64,000 nt of DNA from Bifidobacterium thermophilum (GTDB lineage: Bacteria > Actinomycetota > Actinomycetes > Actinomycetales > Bifidobacteriaceae), in contig JGZV01000006.1 in assembly GCA_000741495.1 (NCBI GenBank), forward strand, positions 1 to 64,000, in the 5' to 3' direction. Each line of letters begins with the position of its first letter. Position 1 is the first letter of the stretch. Shown in pieces: positions 1-7,850 of this stretch. The notes under the pieces were generated by a model that was not told the origin of the DNA, did not search any database, and saw only the letters and a program-made list of their open reading frames with translations. The position numbers were made by a program, and so were the translations under genes.

Positions 1-316
1 ACCCACCACACACCCGCAAAACCACACCCCCCCGAAGAAGGCCGGCCCGCGAGCGGCAGCAAGAGAACAACATACACCACCCACCACACCCACGCAAACC
101 AACCACCACCAAACACCCCACAAACCCCCAGAAAACCAACCAAACACCGGCGTGTCGAAAACAACCCACACCACACCCAACAACAAACAACCAAACACAA
201 CCAACCCCAACAACAACGGCAAAGAACGCAACAATCGAATCTTGCGGTCCTATGATGGTTCCATCAAGTACCGCAAACGCGGAACCGCTACGACGCGGAT
301 GGAAAGGGGAACTAAC
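1..316. other. C/A-rich leader region upstream of the ADP-ribosylglycohydrolase gene
   Basis: From about 60 to 210 the plus strand is almost only A and C, an extreme strand asymmetry. No gene with a ribosome binding site is seen on either strand. A GTG at 152 opens the downstream frame but lies in this low-complexity stretch, so I do not use it. The part next to the gene holds the hairpin listed separately. The block resembles other C/A-rich intergenic stretches near 41, 51 and 63.7 kb. Confidence 0.5.
242..276 (+). promoter_or_regulatory. Two-tier inverted repeat overlapping a candidate -10 element
   Basis: Outer arms TTGCGGT (242-248) and ACCGCAA (270-276) are perfect complements. Inside them TGATGG (253-258) and CCATCA (261-266) pair around a TT loop. 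A possible -10, TATGAT (251-256), lies in the dyad, so it could be an operator or a structured 5' leader for the gene starting at 317. No clear -35 is visible, so the promoter assignment is inference. Confidence 0.4.
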
Positions 317-1267
317 ATGACCCAATACCGTTTCTGGCATCACACTCCTCACATAGGCGGCCAACCCCGCACTCTTCGCGACGCCATGTACGGTGAAGCC
401 ATCGGGGATGCGCTTGGTGTCCCTTACGAATTCAACGCCCGCGACACCTTCACTTGCACCGGTATGGCATGGCGGCCATCGGACGGGCACAACGGTGCCG
501 ACGACGGAGTTGGAACCTGGCACCAGCCGGTGGGCACATGGAGCGACGACACCGGCATGGCTCTGGCGACATGCGATTCCCTACGCAAGCTCGGTCGAGT
601 AGACACTGACGACATGCGTCGCGCATTCATTCGCTGGCGCGACAGCATCGATTACAACGCGGACACGCGATTCGATATCGGCAGAACAACAGCGGAAGCG
701 CTGGAACAAGGGCAAGGACTCAGCGGCGAGCGCGACAATGGCAACGGCTCGCTCATGCGCATCATTCCCCTGGCATTCACGGACGCCAGCGATGATGAGA
801 TCCGCGCGGTCAGTGCGATTACCCATGCTCATCGGATGAGTTGCGAAGCGTGCGTCACATACGTGCGGTATGCACGGCTGTTGCGGGATGGGGCTTCGCC
901 GCTTGAGGCGTTGCACGACGCGCGGGTCGCACATGGTTTGAGAGGGGCCGCTTCAAGCACTACCACAGGAATACCGGTTGATGATTTGACGATTATTCCC
1001 GAGCTGAATCGCATAGATGTGGCATCCAGCGGATTCGTTATCGACACCCTGGTCGCAGCAATCTGGTGCCTGACCGACACGACCGGATATTCGGATTGCG
1101 TACTCGAGGCGGTCAATCTGGGAGAAGACACCGACACTACTGCCGCGGTCGCAGGTGGCCTTGCCGGCATCGTCTACGGGATGGACGCGATACCAGACGA
1201 GTGGTTGCGCCTGCTGCGCGGCAAGGATGTAATCGACCGTTGCATCGATTTTCGAGAAAACGACTGA
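317..1267 (+). CDS. ADP-ribosylglycohydrolase family protein (DraG/ARH fold)
   Basis: A 316-residue protein of the ADP-ribosylglycohydrolase family, which removes ADP-ribose from proteins or small molecules using a binuclear metal site. Visible family signatures in order: GEAIGDALGVPYEF near the N terminus, WSDDTGMALA (metal-binding acidic pair), GNGSLMRIIPLA, and GEDTDTTAAVAGGLAG near the C terminus, which supplies the second metal-binding aspartate cluster. The start at ATG 317 is chosen because GGAAAGGGG sits just upstream; the frame stays open to GTG 152 but through low-complexity sequence. The gene stands alone, followed by a convergent regulator gene. Its substrate cannot be read from sequence. 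The window also carries a zinc-macrodomain hydrolase and a SirTM enzyme about 55 kb away, so ADP-ribose turnover is represented more than once. Confidence 0.9.
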   Translation: MTQYRFWHHTPHIGGQPRTLRDAMYGEAIGDALGVPYEFNARDTFTCTGMAWRPSDGHNGADDGVGTWHQPVGTWSDDTGMALATCDSLRKLGRVDTDDMRRAFIRWRDSIDYNADTRFDIGRTTAEALEQGQGLSGERDNGNGSLMRIIPLAFTDASDDEIRAVSAITHAHRMSCEACVTYVRYARLLRDGASPLEALHDARVAHGLRGAASSTTTGIPVDDLTIIPELNRIDVASSGFVIDTLVAAIWCLTDTTGYSDCVLEAVNLGEDTDTTAAVAGGLAGIVYGMDAIPDEWLRLLRGKDVIDRCIDFREND

Positions 1268-1366
1268 ACGGTGCGGATCAGGTCGCAGCACCGGCTGCGA
1301 GATGTCCGGAATATCGCCGATATCCCGGACATCTCGCGTATCTCGAATACGCACTTCCTATCTTCG

Positions 1367-2026
1367 TTACATCTCTTCAAGTTGCCGCGAAGACAGGATG
1401 ATCACATCCCGACGTTGCCTCGCGATGATTCGCCGATCTTCCAAGTATCGAAACTTACGTGACAGCGTTTCCGGTGTGGTGCCCAGAAAAGATGCAAGTT
1501 CCTTCATCGTCATCGGTATCCGGACACGCTGCGAACCACCGGCGCTTTTCGACAGGTCCAGCAGATACGACGCGAGACGTTCCTCGACTCGTCCCATCGT
1601 GAGAAACTGCGTCTGCTCTTCCACCTTCGCCATTTTGCCGGCGATGGTGGAAAGCAGTCGGACACTCAGCTGCGGATGCGCGTCCAGCAGACGCATAAAA
1701 TCCCGGCGCAGCAGGACACACACCATGGTATCGGTGAGCGCTTGCCCGTACAGGTTCTGATTGCTCGCACCGAACAGCTGGCTCTCGCCTTCGTAGCCGC
1801 CTGGTTCAATCACTCGTAACAGTTGTTCACGACCATTGGAGGCGATCCGATAGACCTTCATACTGCCCCTGGCTACGATACTCAATTGCGGATCGGAATG
1901 CGGAGAGAACACGATATCGCCCTTATGAAAAGTGCGGAATCTGGTACTCCGTTGAATGTTCGACTGGTCTTCACCACTGAGGTCCTGAAACAGCGGGACC
2001 AGTTGCACACACAAGTCATGCGGCAT
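1367..2026 (-). CDS. Crp/Fnr family transcriptional regulator
   Basis: A 219-residue regulator with an N-terminal cyclic-nucleotide-binding-like beta domain (about residues 15-120, with the EGESQLFG region) and a C-terminal winged helix. The recognition helix reads TPETLSRKFRYLE; the E-x-x-S-R spacing is the FNR-type reading head for TTGA...TCAA half sites. The four cysteines that hold an Fe-S cluster in FNR are absent, so a different signal is expected. The start is the ATG at 2026, with AAGGAGA 8 nt upstream, rather than the longer ORF to 2065. It is the last gene of a same-strand run (metal ATPase, HMA protein, Ric-like protein, this gene), and a TTGAC-N4-GTCAA box lies at the head of that run. 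It probably controls the cluster; that link is inference from motif and position. Confidence 0.88.
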   Translation of the reverse strand: MPHDLCVQLVPLFQDLSGEDQSNIQRSTRFRTFHKGDIVFSPHSDPQLSIVARGSMKVYRIASNGREQLLRVIEPGGYEGESQLFGASNQNLYGQALTDTMVCVLLRRDFMRLLDAHPQLSVRLLSTIAGKMAKVEEQTQFLTMGRVEERLASYLLDLSKSAGGSQRVRIPMTMKELASFLGTTPETLSRKFRYLEDRRIIARQRRDVIILSSRQLEEM

Positions 2027-2139
2027 GATATCGTCTCCTTCCATCATCACGTGGGGCACCATCACGCAATCGTCGTCGCGAATCGGCGGAGAAACCCCGA
2101 CACCGGATTATTCTCGTGAGTCCGCTCGCTCAGGACCGA

Positions 2140-2454
2140 TTACTGCACACGTCTCTCGTTCGCGGATTCGTACATGCGATGCGCTTCCTCGAGCATACGA
2201 TACGTTGCTGCAAGCGTGGAGCAAGCATCATCTGGAATCGTGTAGCCATTGGTGAGACTCCTGATTCGTGCGAGCTCCTCGCCGATCTGGGGCTGCGCAC
2301 CATCCGCCAACGCGACCCTGTCCCGAATGTTTTCGTAACGCTTGCGTATTTCGAACACTTCGGGATGATGGGTTCCATGTGCGCGCGTGATGGCGAGCGT
2401 ACCCATGTCGAGTTGCTCTGCATGATCTGTGAGATAGTCGGTGAATGCTGTCAT
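2140..2454 (-). CDS. Small protein resembling the C-terminal part of Ric/YtfE/ScdA iron-sulfur repair proteins
   Basis: A 104-residue, mainly helical protein. From memory of the family, segments such as THHPEVFEIRKRYENI and LTNGYTIPDDACSTLAATY resemble the hemerythrin-like domain of Ric-type di-iron Fe-S repair proteins, where a conserved HPE..EIR and T..YT.PDDAC..Y pattern occurs. The downstream H-x-H-x-x-x-E-N iron-ligand motif of that family is missing; the chain ends after a short basic tail. It may therefore be a degenerate or regulatory relative rather than an enzyme. AAAGGACAG precedes the ATG at 2454. It sits between the HMA-domain gene and the Crp/Fnr gene on the same strand, which suggests a role in metal or nitrosative/oxidative stress. 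The family assignment is tentative. Confidence 0.45.
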   Translation of the reverse strand: MTAFTDYLTDHAEQLDMGTLAITRAHGTHHPEVFEIRKRYENIRDRVALADGAQPQIGEELARIRSLTNGYTIPDDACSTLAATYRMLEEAHRMYESANERRVQ

Positions 2455-2564
2455 AACTGTCCTTTCAAGTGGTTGAATTCATAGGTTCCGTGTGACTCAT
2501 CAGATGGTGATGGCGTGCATGCGTAGGGGCGCGGCAATGTCGAGCACCATACGTTTGTCGGTTA

Positions 2565-2801
2565 TCACCGTTGTACTGCGGTTCGAGTGGAAAGCACAGG
2601 ATATCCGATCTTTTCGATAGCGTTTGCAACGGTTTGCGCATCGGTGAGATCTTCGTCAAACCGGAACGTCACTTTGCTGTTCGCAAACGAGACGCGCACA
2701 GTATCCTGGTCGACTCCCGGCACATTGCGTGCGGCAGCTTCGATCTTGAGCATGCACGACGGGCAGGTGAGCGTATCCAGTTTCAGTGTTGCGGTGTTCA
2801 T
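2565..2801 (-). CDS. Heavy-metal-associated (HMA) domain protein, CopZ-like chaperone
   Basis: A 78-residue single HMA domain. The metal-binding loop is TLTCPSCMLKIE (CxxC at about residues 13-16), followed by the beta-alpha-beta pattern ending in ANAIEKIGYPV. Such proteins carry copper or related soft metals to P-type ATPases in the cytoplasm. The start is ATG 2801 with AAAGGAG just upstream; the longer frame to 2867 has no ribosome binding site. It lies 69 bp downstream of the P-type ATPase gene, which itself lacks an N-terminal HMA domain, so this protein probably supplies that module in trans. The metal cannot be assigned from sequence. Confidence 0.85.
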   Translation of the reverse strand: MNTATLKLDTLTCPSCMLKIEAAARNVPGVDQDTVRVSFANSKVTFRFDEDLTDAQTVANAIEKIGYPVLSTRTAVQR

Positions 2802-2870
2802 TTTGGTATCTCCTTTCATGCCGGTGGTGTTCACCGGCCGGTATCCCCGGCTGGCAGCCGGGACCATTGG

Positions 2871-4946
2871 TTATGCCGCCACAGTATCGATAACGGACCG
2901 CGGCTGTCCTTGATAGGCATCAAGTTTTCTGATATTCCAGTGGCGGGTTCCATGATTTCTGCCAGTCCGGTAACGCAGCAGTCGCATGCCGTTGAGAATG
3001 ACCGCCAGCACACTCGCCTCGTGGACGAACATGCCCACGGCCATGGTGAGCCACGTGGTGAGCACCAGCCCGGACAGCAGTAGCGCTACCGTACCCACTG
3101 CAATCGCAATGTTCTCGCGCATGTTGCGTACCGTATGCTTCGCAAGACCGTAAGCGTGCGGCAGACGCGAGAAGTCGGAATCGGCGAGGACCACATCCGA
3201 GGTGTCAATGGCCACGTCAGCGCCGTTTCCCATAGCGATGCCCACATCCGCGAGCGCAATCGACGGGCTGTCGTTGATGCCGTCGCCGACAAACACCACA
3301 CGGTGTCCATCGTCGCGCAAACCGGAAATGACCGCGGCTTTCTCATCGGGCAGCAAGCCACCGATCGCGCGGTCGAAACCGAGTTTTGCCGTCATGAGAT
3401 CGACAGCACGTTGATTGTCTCCTGAAAGCAACACGATGGTTTTCGCACCGAGACGACGCAGCCGTGTGATGTCTTCCGCCACGCCTGGGCGCAGACGATC
3501 GCGGATCCCAAGCAGTAGACGGATGCTGCCATCGACGGCCACAGCCACAAGCGAATCACCCCGCATTTCAAGCTCACTGGCATCCTCACGCATACTGGAA
3601 CTGAGTACTACGCCTTCTGCTTCCAGAAAGCGCGGACTGCCGACGAGAATCCGATGATTGTCATGTACGGCGCTGATACCGCCGCCTGTCACGACCGACA
3701 CTTCGTCCACCTGCGGGACAGGAATATCGCCGAAATGCCGCACGATGGCTTTGGCGAGCGGATGTTGAGACTGTGATTCAACCCCGACAAGGTACCGCAC
3801 GACATCATCATGGGCTGGATCCGAACCAGCATCAAGAGCACTCGCATCGGGAACGGAAGAATCGCGCGCCGCCACGTCTTTCGTTTCCTCGAAACCGCCA
3901 ATATGCGCTCCGCCAGCCCCATTTCCCGTATCGTTTGCGACCGGCGTACCGTCATCGTCGTAGCGTCTCACATCCGTCACCTGCGGCACGCCGACCGTAA
4001 TCGTGCCGGTTTTATCGAACACAAACGTGTCGGCCGAACTCAACCGGTGCGTCACCTCGCTGCCTTTGATGAGCACGCCGTGGCGAGCGCCGTTGCCGAT
4101 ACCTGCCATATTCGACACAGGTACGCCGATGACGAGCGCGCCGGGGCAGCCGAGCACAAGCATGGTGATCGCAAGGTCGATGCGACGCGTCGCCAGGCCA
4201 ACAATAACGGCGATAATGAGCACCGCCGGCGTGTAATACGTGGCGAAGTGGTCGATGAAGCGTTCCTCCTTGGATTTGGAGTCCTGTGCGTTTTCGACGA
4301 GCTCGATGATTTTGCCGAACGTGGTGTCCTCACCCACCGTGTCGGCGCGGATAGTCAGCATGCCGTCGTCAAGTAGGGTGCCGGCGGAGGCGCTCGACCC
4401 TTCGGCTTTGTCAACCGGGATAGGTTCGCCGGTAATAGCGGACTCGTTGACGAGCCCAGTGCCCGACATCACGGTTCCATCGACGGGAATGCGATCACCG
4501 GTCGTGACCTTGACAATGTCGCCGACACGCACATCATCGACGGGAACGGTTTCGAAAGTGCCATCGGCCCGTCGGACCGCTGCCGATTGCGGTGCCATAC
4601 CAGTGAGGGCGTTGATCGCTGAACGCGTCTGGTTCAACGTGTATCGCTCGATCTGCCCGCCGACGAGGAACAGGAATGTGACAATGGCGGATTCGTCCCA
4701 GCTGCCGATGAGGAAAGCACCGAACACGGCGATGCTCACGAGCACGTCAATGGACATGACCCGGACGCGCAGTGCCTGCACCGCCTGGATGAGGATTGGC
4801 AGCACGCCGATAATCGATGCGATGATGAACGCCGCGGCGTAGGCCGGCTGCGAGTACAGCGCGAAGCGCGCGACCAGGCCGGCGGCGATAAGCACGCCGC
4901 TGATGATGGTGAGCTGCGGTTTGTGACGCAGGATGAAGCTCTGCAT
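2871..4946 (-). CDS. P1B-type heavy-metal translocating ATPase
   Basis: A 691-residue membrane pump. It begins directly with transmembrane segments (MQSFILRHKPQL...) and has no N-terminal metal-binding domain. Motifs in order: ESAITGEP (actuator loop), GCPGALVIG in the sixth-helix region (the CPx metal-site motif, here CPG rather than CPC), DKTGTIT (phosphorylated Asp), SQHPLAKAI (the HP motif of P1B pumps) and GDGINDSPSIALADVGIAMG (hinge). An acidic, low-complexity insertion of roughly 50 residues lies between DKTGT and HP. The start at ATG 4946 is set by AAAGGAGG just upstream; the open frame to 5471 is not used. It is the first gene of the cluster driven by the FNR-type promoter at 4995-5036. 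Export of copper or a related ion is likely, but the CPG motif leaves the metal open. Confidence 0.92.
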   Translation of the reverse strand: MQSFILRHKPQLTIISGVLIAAGLVARFALYSQPAYAAAFIIASIIGVLPILIQAVQALRVRVMSIDVLVSIAVFGAFLIGSWDESAIVTFLFLVGGQIERYTLNQTRSAINALTGMAPQSAAVRRADGTFETVPVDDVRVGDIVKVTTGDRIPVDGTVMSGTGLVNESAITGEPIPVDKAEGSSASAGTLLDDGMLTIRADTVGEDTTFGKIIELVENAQDSKSKEERFIDHFATYYTPAVLIIAVIVGLATRRIDLAITMLVLGCPGALVIGVPVSNMAGIGNGARHGVLIKGSEVTHRLSSADTFVFDKTGTITVGVPQVTDVRRYDDDGTPVANDTGNGAGGAHIGGFEETKDVAARDSSVPDASALDAGSDPAHDDVVRYLVGVESQSQHPLAKAIVRHFGDIPVPQVDEVSVVTGGGISAVHDNHRILVGSPRFLEAEGVVLSSSMREDASELEMRGDSLVAVAVDGSIRLLLGIRDRLRPGVAEDITRLRRLGAKTIVLLSGDNQRAVDLMTAKLGFDRAIGGLLPDEKAAVISGLRDDGHRVVFVGDGINDSPSIALADVGIAMGNGADVAIDTSDVVLADSDFSRLPHAYGLAKHTVRNMRENIAIAVGTVALLLSGLVLTTWLTMAVGMFVHEASVLAVILNGMRLLRYRTGRNHGTRHWNIRKLDAYQGQPRSVIDTVAA

Positions 4947-4994
4947 GGGCGGGGCCTCCTTTCGTGGTGTCTGTCGTGATGTCTGATGGTGCCC

Positions 4995-5036
4995 AAGATA
5001 CGGGCGACGCGCCGGGAAAACATTGACCGCCGTCAA
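4995..5036 (-). promoter_or_regulatory. Class II Crp/Fnr-type promoter of the metal ATPase operon
   Basis: A perfect dyad, TTGAC-CGCC-GTCAA, lies at 5023-5036, and on the minus strand the hexamer TATCTT (4995-5000) lies exactly 29 nt from its centre. That is the geometry of an activator centred at -41.5 from a start near 4988. The half site matches FNR-type recognition (TTGAT consensus) and the regulator at 1367-2026 carries the E-x-x-S-R helix. There is no consensus -35, as expected for a class II activated promoter. The rest of 5037-5508 holds no gene that I can support. Confidence 0.7.
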
Positions 5037-5508
5037 GTTCGGGGAATTCCTTCGGGATGTTTTTGGAGGAGGCGATGGCGGTGGGGCGGGTGAGGTGGAG
5101 GCGGACGGGACGGCAGAAGACAGGCCGTAGGAAGCGTTCGGGCGCCCTTTCGCGTCGGAAGTCTCTACCACCCGCCTATGCAGACACCCGCGCGAGTGCG
5201 TCGACGAAAAAGCAAAACCGCATGATTCCGCGGTTTTCTGGCATCTGCCATGTGTTCGATACGATGGACGAAAACCTATCTGCCGGTTTGTGGGGTCCCG
5301 CGGCGCGATACGCCGACGCAATTTCAACGTTTTCGGGCCCCGTATACTCGCCCCACCCCCGAAAAAGGACCCCACAAACCGCGAAATACACCCCAGGGGC
5401 CGTATCGAACACCCGGTGATGCGGCTATGTGCCCACGCCCCTTGTCTGGCGGGGCCTATCATGTGAGACAATGACTACTCCCGGCACCCGAGGAGCGAAG
5501 GAGCCCCC

Positions 5509-6049
5509 ATGAAGGCAGGAAACATCACCGGCTACTGGCCGGCCTGCGCGGACGAAACGGCGCGCACGCACGGGTACCGCCCGGTCAGCGAATGCGAGGC
5601 CGCCATCGCAGCGGGTACCGCCGGCCCCTGTCACAGCGGCGAAAGCGGGCTTGTGGACTACGGCATCGTGGAGTGGGGCGACGACGACATCGTATCGATT
5701 AACGGAAAGCGCACGCTATCGGGGTATGTCTTCATGCTCGAGGACGCGATTTTCGGCTGCCCCAGGCTGCACCTGTGGAAAAGCGACGCGTCGGTGCAGC
5801 AGGGCGCGGACACGACGGTCGACGGCGTGTGGGGGCTGGAGATCGATCCCGAGGGAACCGAGGTCATTCCCTATCGATCGATCAGCTCTATACGCGAGGA
5901 TGCGCACAGCCGCAACCTGATTCTCACCCTCGACGATGGTACCGAGCGCCCATTCCCCCCTGACACCGTTCCCCTTCCTCTCGGGCCGTGCCAAGCGCCG
6001 TCATCAGCGCGCGGAGGAACTCGCCAAGCTCATCAACCAGCACCGGTAA
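5509..6049 (+). CDS. Hypothetical protein, broken by a one-base slip in a C6 tract
   Basis: I do not recognise the family. The start has a good ribosome binding site (GAGGAGCGAAGGAG) before ATG 5509. About 150 residues are readable: a polar N terminus with several cysteines, then a beta-rich stretch with YRSISSIREDAHSRNLILTL, reminiscent of bacterial PH-like domains. At the C6 run 5955-5960 the frame appears one base too long. Removing one C gives a continuous ending, FPLTPFPFLSGRAKRRHQ followed by a helical tail AEELAKLINQHR and a stop at 6047-6049. As given, translation runs on to 6222 in a sequence of different composition that ends inside a perfect inverted repeat, so that extension is probably not coding. 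Confidence 0.6.
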
Positions 6050-6200
6050 CTGCCGATACCGGGCGCGTCGACCGCTGCTGTACGCTCGACGCGCCCGTGC
6101 AGTGCAGATACGCCATTGGTTGTTTCCGGGTCTGCACGACACTCGCATTACGGCGATTTTCCCTTCTCGCGTTCCTCAACGCGACATGCCCCATGTCTGC

Positions 6201-6242
6201 TTTCCGGAAAAAAGTGTTGTAATCGACACTTTTTTCCGGAAA
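6201..6242. promoter_or_regulatory. 17-bp perfect inverted repeat upstream of the AAA ATPase gene
   Basis: Arms 6201-6217 and 6226-6242 (TTTCCGGAAAAAAGTGT and its complement) are perfect over 17 bp around an 8-nt spacer. The right arm overlaps a second dyad, ATCGACA at 6222-6228 with TGTCGAT downstream. The element ends about 77 bp before the ATG at 6320, in a local AT-rich stretch. It could be an operator for that gene or a bidirectional transcription stop; the T-run is inside the stem, which favours a protein-binding site. Confidence 0.5.
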
Positions 6243-6319
6243 TAAATGTCGATGTTGGCATTTTTTTTCGAGTTACGATGGTAGCTGACAGTACGGGTGC
6301 CTAGAAAAGGAGCAATCGT

Positions 6320-7768
6320 ATGGAACAAAGCATCACGTCAGACGCGACAGCCGACATGTTCATGCGCGCGCCGGAATTCCATCGCGCTCTTGATGACTAT
6401 CTTGCACGCTGGTCCACAAGCCCATCACGCAAACCGCTCGTTCTGCTCGGCGCACGCCAGACAGGAAAGACGCATGCGCTGAAAAAACTCGCCAACAGAC
6501 GATATGACAACCTCGCGTTTATTGATTTCTCGCAGACCCCGCAGGCGGCATCGGCATTCGAAGACTCAATCCGTCCATCGGATATTGTGCGCAGACTCGA
6601 GCTACTCCTGGGAATCAGCATCATTCCACGGCATACATTGATCGTCTTCGACGAAGTTCAATTGTGCGAACGTGCGTTGACATCATTGAAATACTTCTGC
6701 GATGAAGCGCCAGAGTATCATGTTGCGGTCGCCGGAAGCCTTCTTGGCGTCGCCGTCAACCGCAACAAGTATTCCTTCCCCGTCGGCAAGGTTACGCTGC
6801 TGCCCGTGCACCCCCTGACTTTCCATGAATTCCTCGATGCTCTGGGATTCTCCAACGCCATCACCGACATCCGGCATGGGCTCGCCACGAATGCTCCCGT
6901 CGCGTTCCATGACTCGCTGATTACGCTATCGCGGCTGTACATGACCATCGGCGGCATGCCCGAAGCGGTGCAATCCTTCGTGTCAGCGCGCGGAAACGGC
7001 TCGCACTCACTCAATGATGTGCCATCCGCACACGCGCTTGCCGCGGCACGCGCCGTGCAAACCGCCATCAACACCGCGTACGAAGCGGACATGGTCAAGT
7101 ACGTGCAAACCGAAGACAGCGCGAAAATCTTCGAAGCATGGCGCTCGATTCCCACGCAATTAGCCAAAGAGAACCATAAGTTCCAGTACAAGGCCATCCG
7201 TTCGGGGGCACGTGCCGTGCAATACGCGCCGGCAATTGGCTGGCTGGCGTCCGCAGGCATTGTGAACCTGTGCACGCAAGTCACGGAGCCGGTCTCCCCG
7301 CTGGCGGCATTCGAAAACCCGACAGCGTTCAAGGTATACATGGAAGACACTGGGCTTCTGATGGCCCGGTATGGCGCCACGATGGCGCAATTGAACCCGT
7401 CAGACTCCAAAACCGCGAATTTCCGCGGGGCCGTGGCGGAGAATTTCGTCATGCAAACACTGGTCGCCGCCGGGCTCAAGCCCTACTATTGGGGTACTCC
7501 CAGCAAAGGCGAACTCGAATTCTTGCTGGATATGCCCTCTCCTGTTCACCAGTGGGCGCTCCCTCTGGAAGTGAAATCGGGGCGACATGTCTCTGCTCGG
7601 AGCCTGGCTGCATTCCAAACCAAATACACCCCGGACTATGTCATTCGAATCAGCACGAAGAACATGGGATTCGACCATGGAATCCGCAGTGTCCCATTGT
7701 ATGCAGTACAGGCACTCACCGAGGAACTGGCGACGGAAGCCTCAGGAACCGCGGCCCACGTGCACTGA
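6320..7768 (+). CDS. AAA-family ATPase with C-terminal DUF4143 domain
   Basis: A 482-residue ATP-binding protein of the AAA_14/DUF4143 type. The Walker A motif is GARQTGKTHAL (about residue 46) and Walker B is LIVFDEVQL. The C-terminal DUF4143 part shows the usual run AIGWLASAGIVNL, FKVYMEDTGLL, GAVAENFVMQTL, and a PD-(D/E)xK-like stretch GELEFLLD...LPLEVKSG. AAAAGGAG precedes ATG 6320. These proteins are common and scattered in bacterial genomes; a role in stress or mobile-element defence is often suspected, but the biochemical function is not settled. It is monocistronic here, with the unusual inverted repeat at 6201-6242 upstream. Confidence 0.9.
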   Translation: MEQSITSDATADMFMRAPEFHRALDDYLARWSTSPSRKPLVLLGARQTGKTHALKKLANRRYDNLAFIDFSQTPQAASAFEDSIRPSDIVRRLELLLGISIIPRHTLIVFDEVQLCERALTSLKYFCDEAPEYHVAVAGSLLGVAVNRNKYSFPVGKVTLLPVHPLTFHEFLDALGFSNAITDIRHGLATNAPVAFHDSLITLSRLYMTIGGMPEAVQSFVSARGNGSHSLNDVPSAHALAAARAVQTAINTAYEADMVKYVQTEDSAKIFEAWRSIPTQLAKENHKFQYKAIRSGARAVQYAPAIGWLASAGIVNLCTQVTEPVSPLAAFENPTAFKVYMEDTGLLMARYGATMAQLNPSDSKTANFRGAVAENFVMQTLVAAGLKPYYWGTPSKGELEFLLDMPSPVHQWALPLEVKSGRHVSARSLAAFQTKYTPDYVIRISTKNMGFDHGIRSVPLYAVQALTEELATEASGTAAHVH

Positions 7769-7850
7769 GGTTCATTATGGCGGTCGCGGCTGCATGCATG
7801 ACGATATAATCGGGTGTCGCCGTGTTGCCGGAGCGAAAGGATTGGCATCG

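Noticed and set aside
152..316. N-terminal extension of the ADP-ribosylglycohydrolase from GTG 152
   Set aside because: Low-complexity Asn/Thr/Pro sequence without a ribosome binding site; ATG 317 is well placed.
4947..5471. N-terminal extension of the P-type ATPase to a TTG at 5471
   Set aside because: It crosses the FNR-type promoter and has no family similarity; ATG 4946 has a consensus ribosome binding site.
6050..6222. Continuation of the 5509 gene to the stop at 6222
   Set aside because: Composition changes after the C6 tract and the stop falls inside the perfect inverted repeat; the shifted frame ends naturally at 6049.
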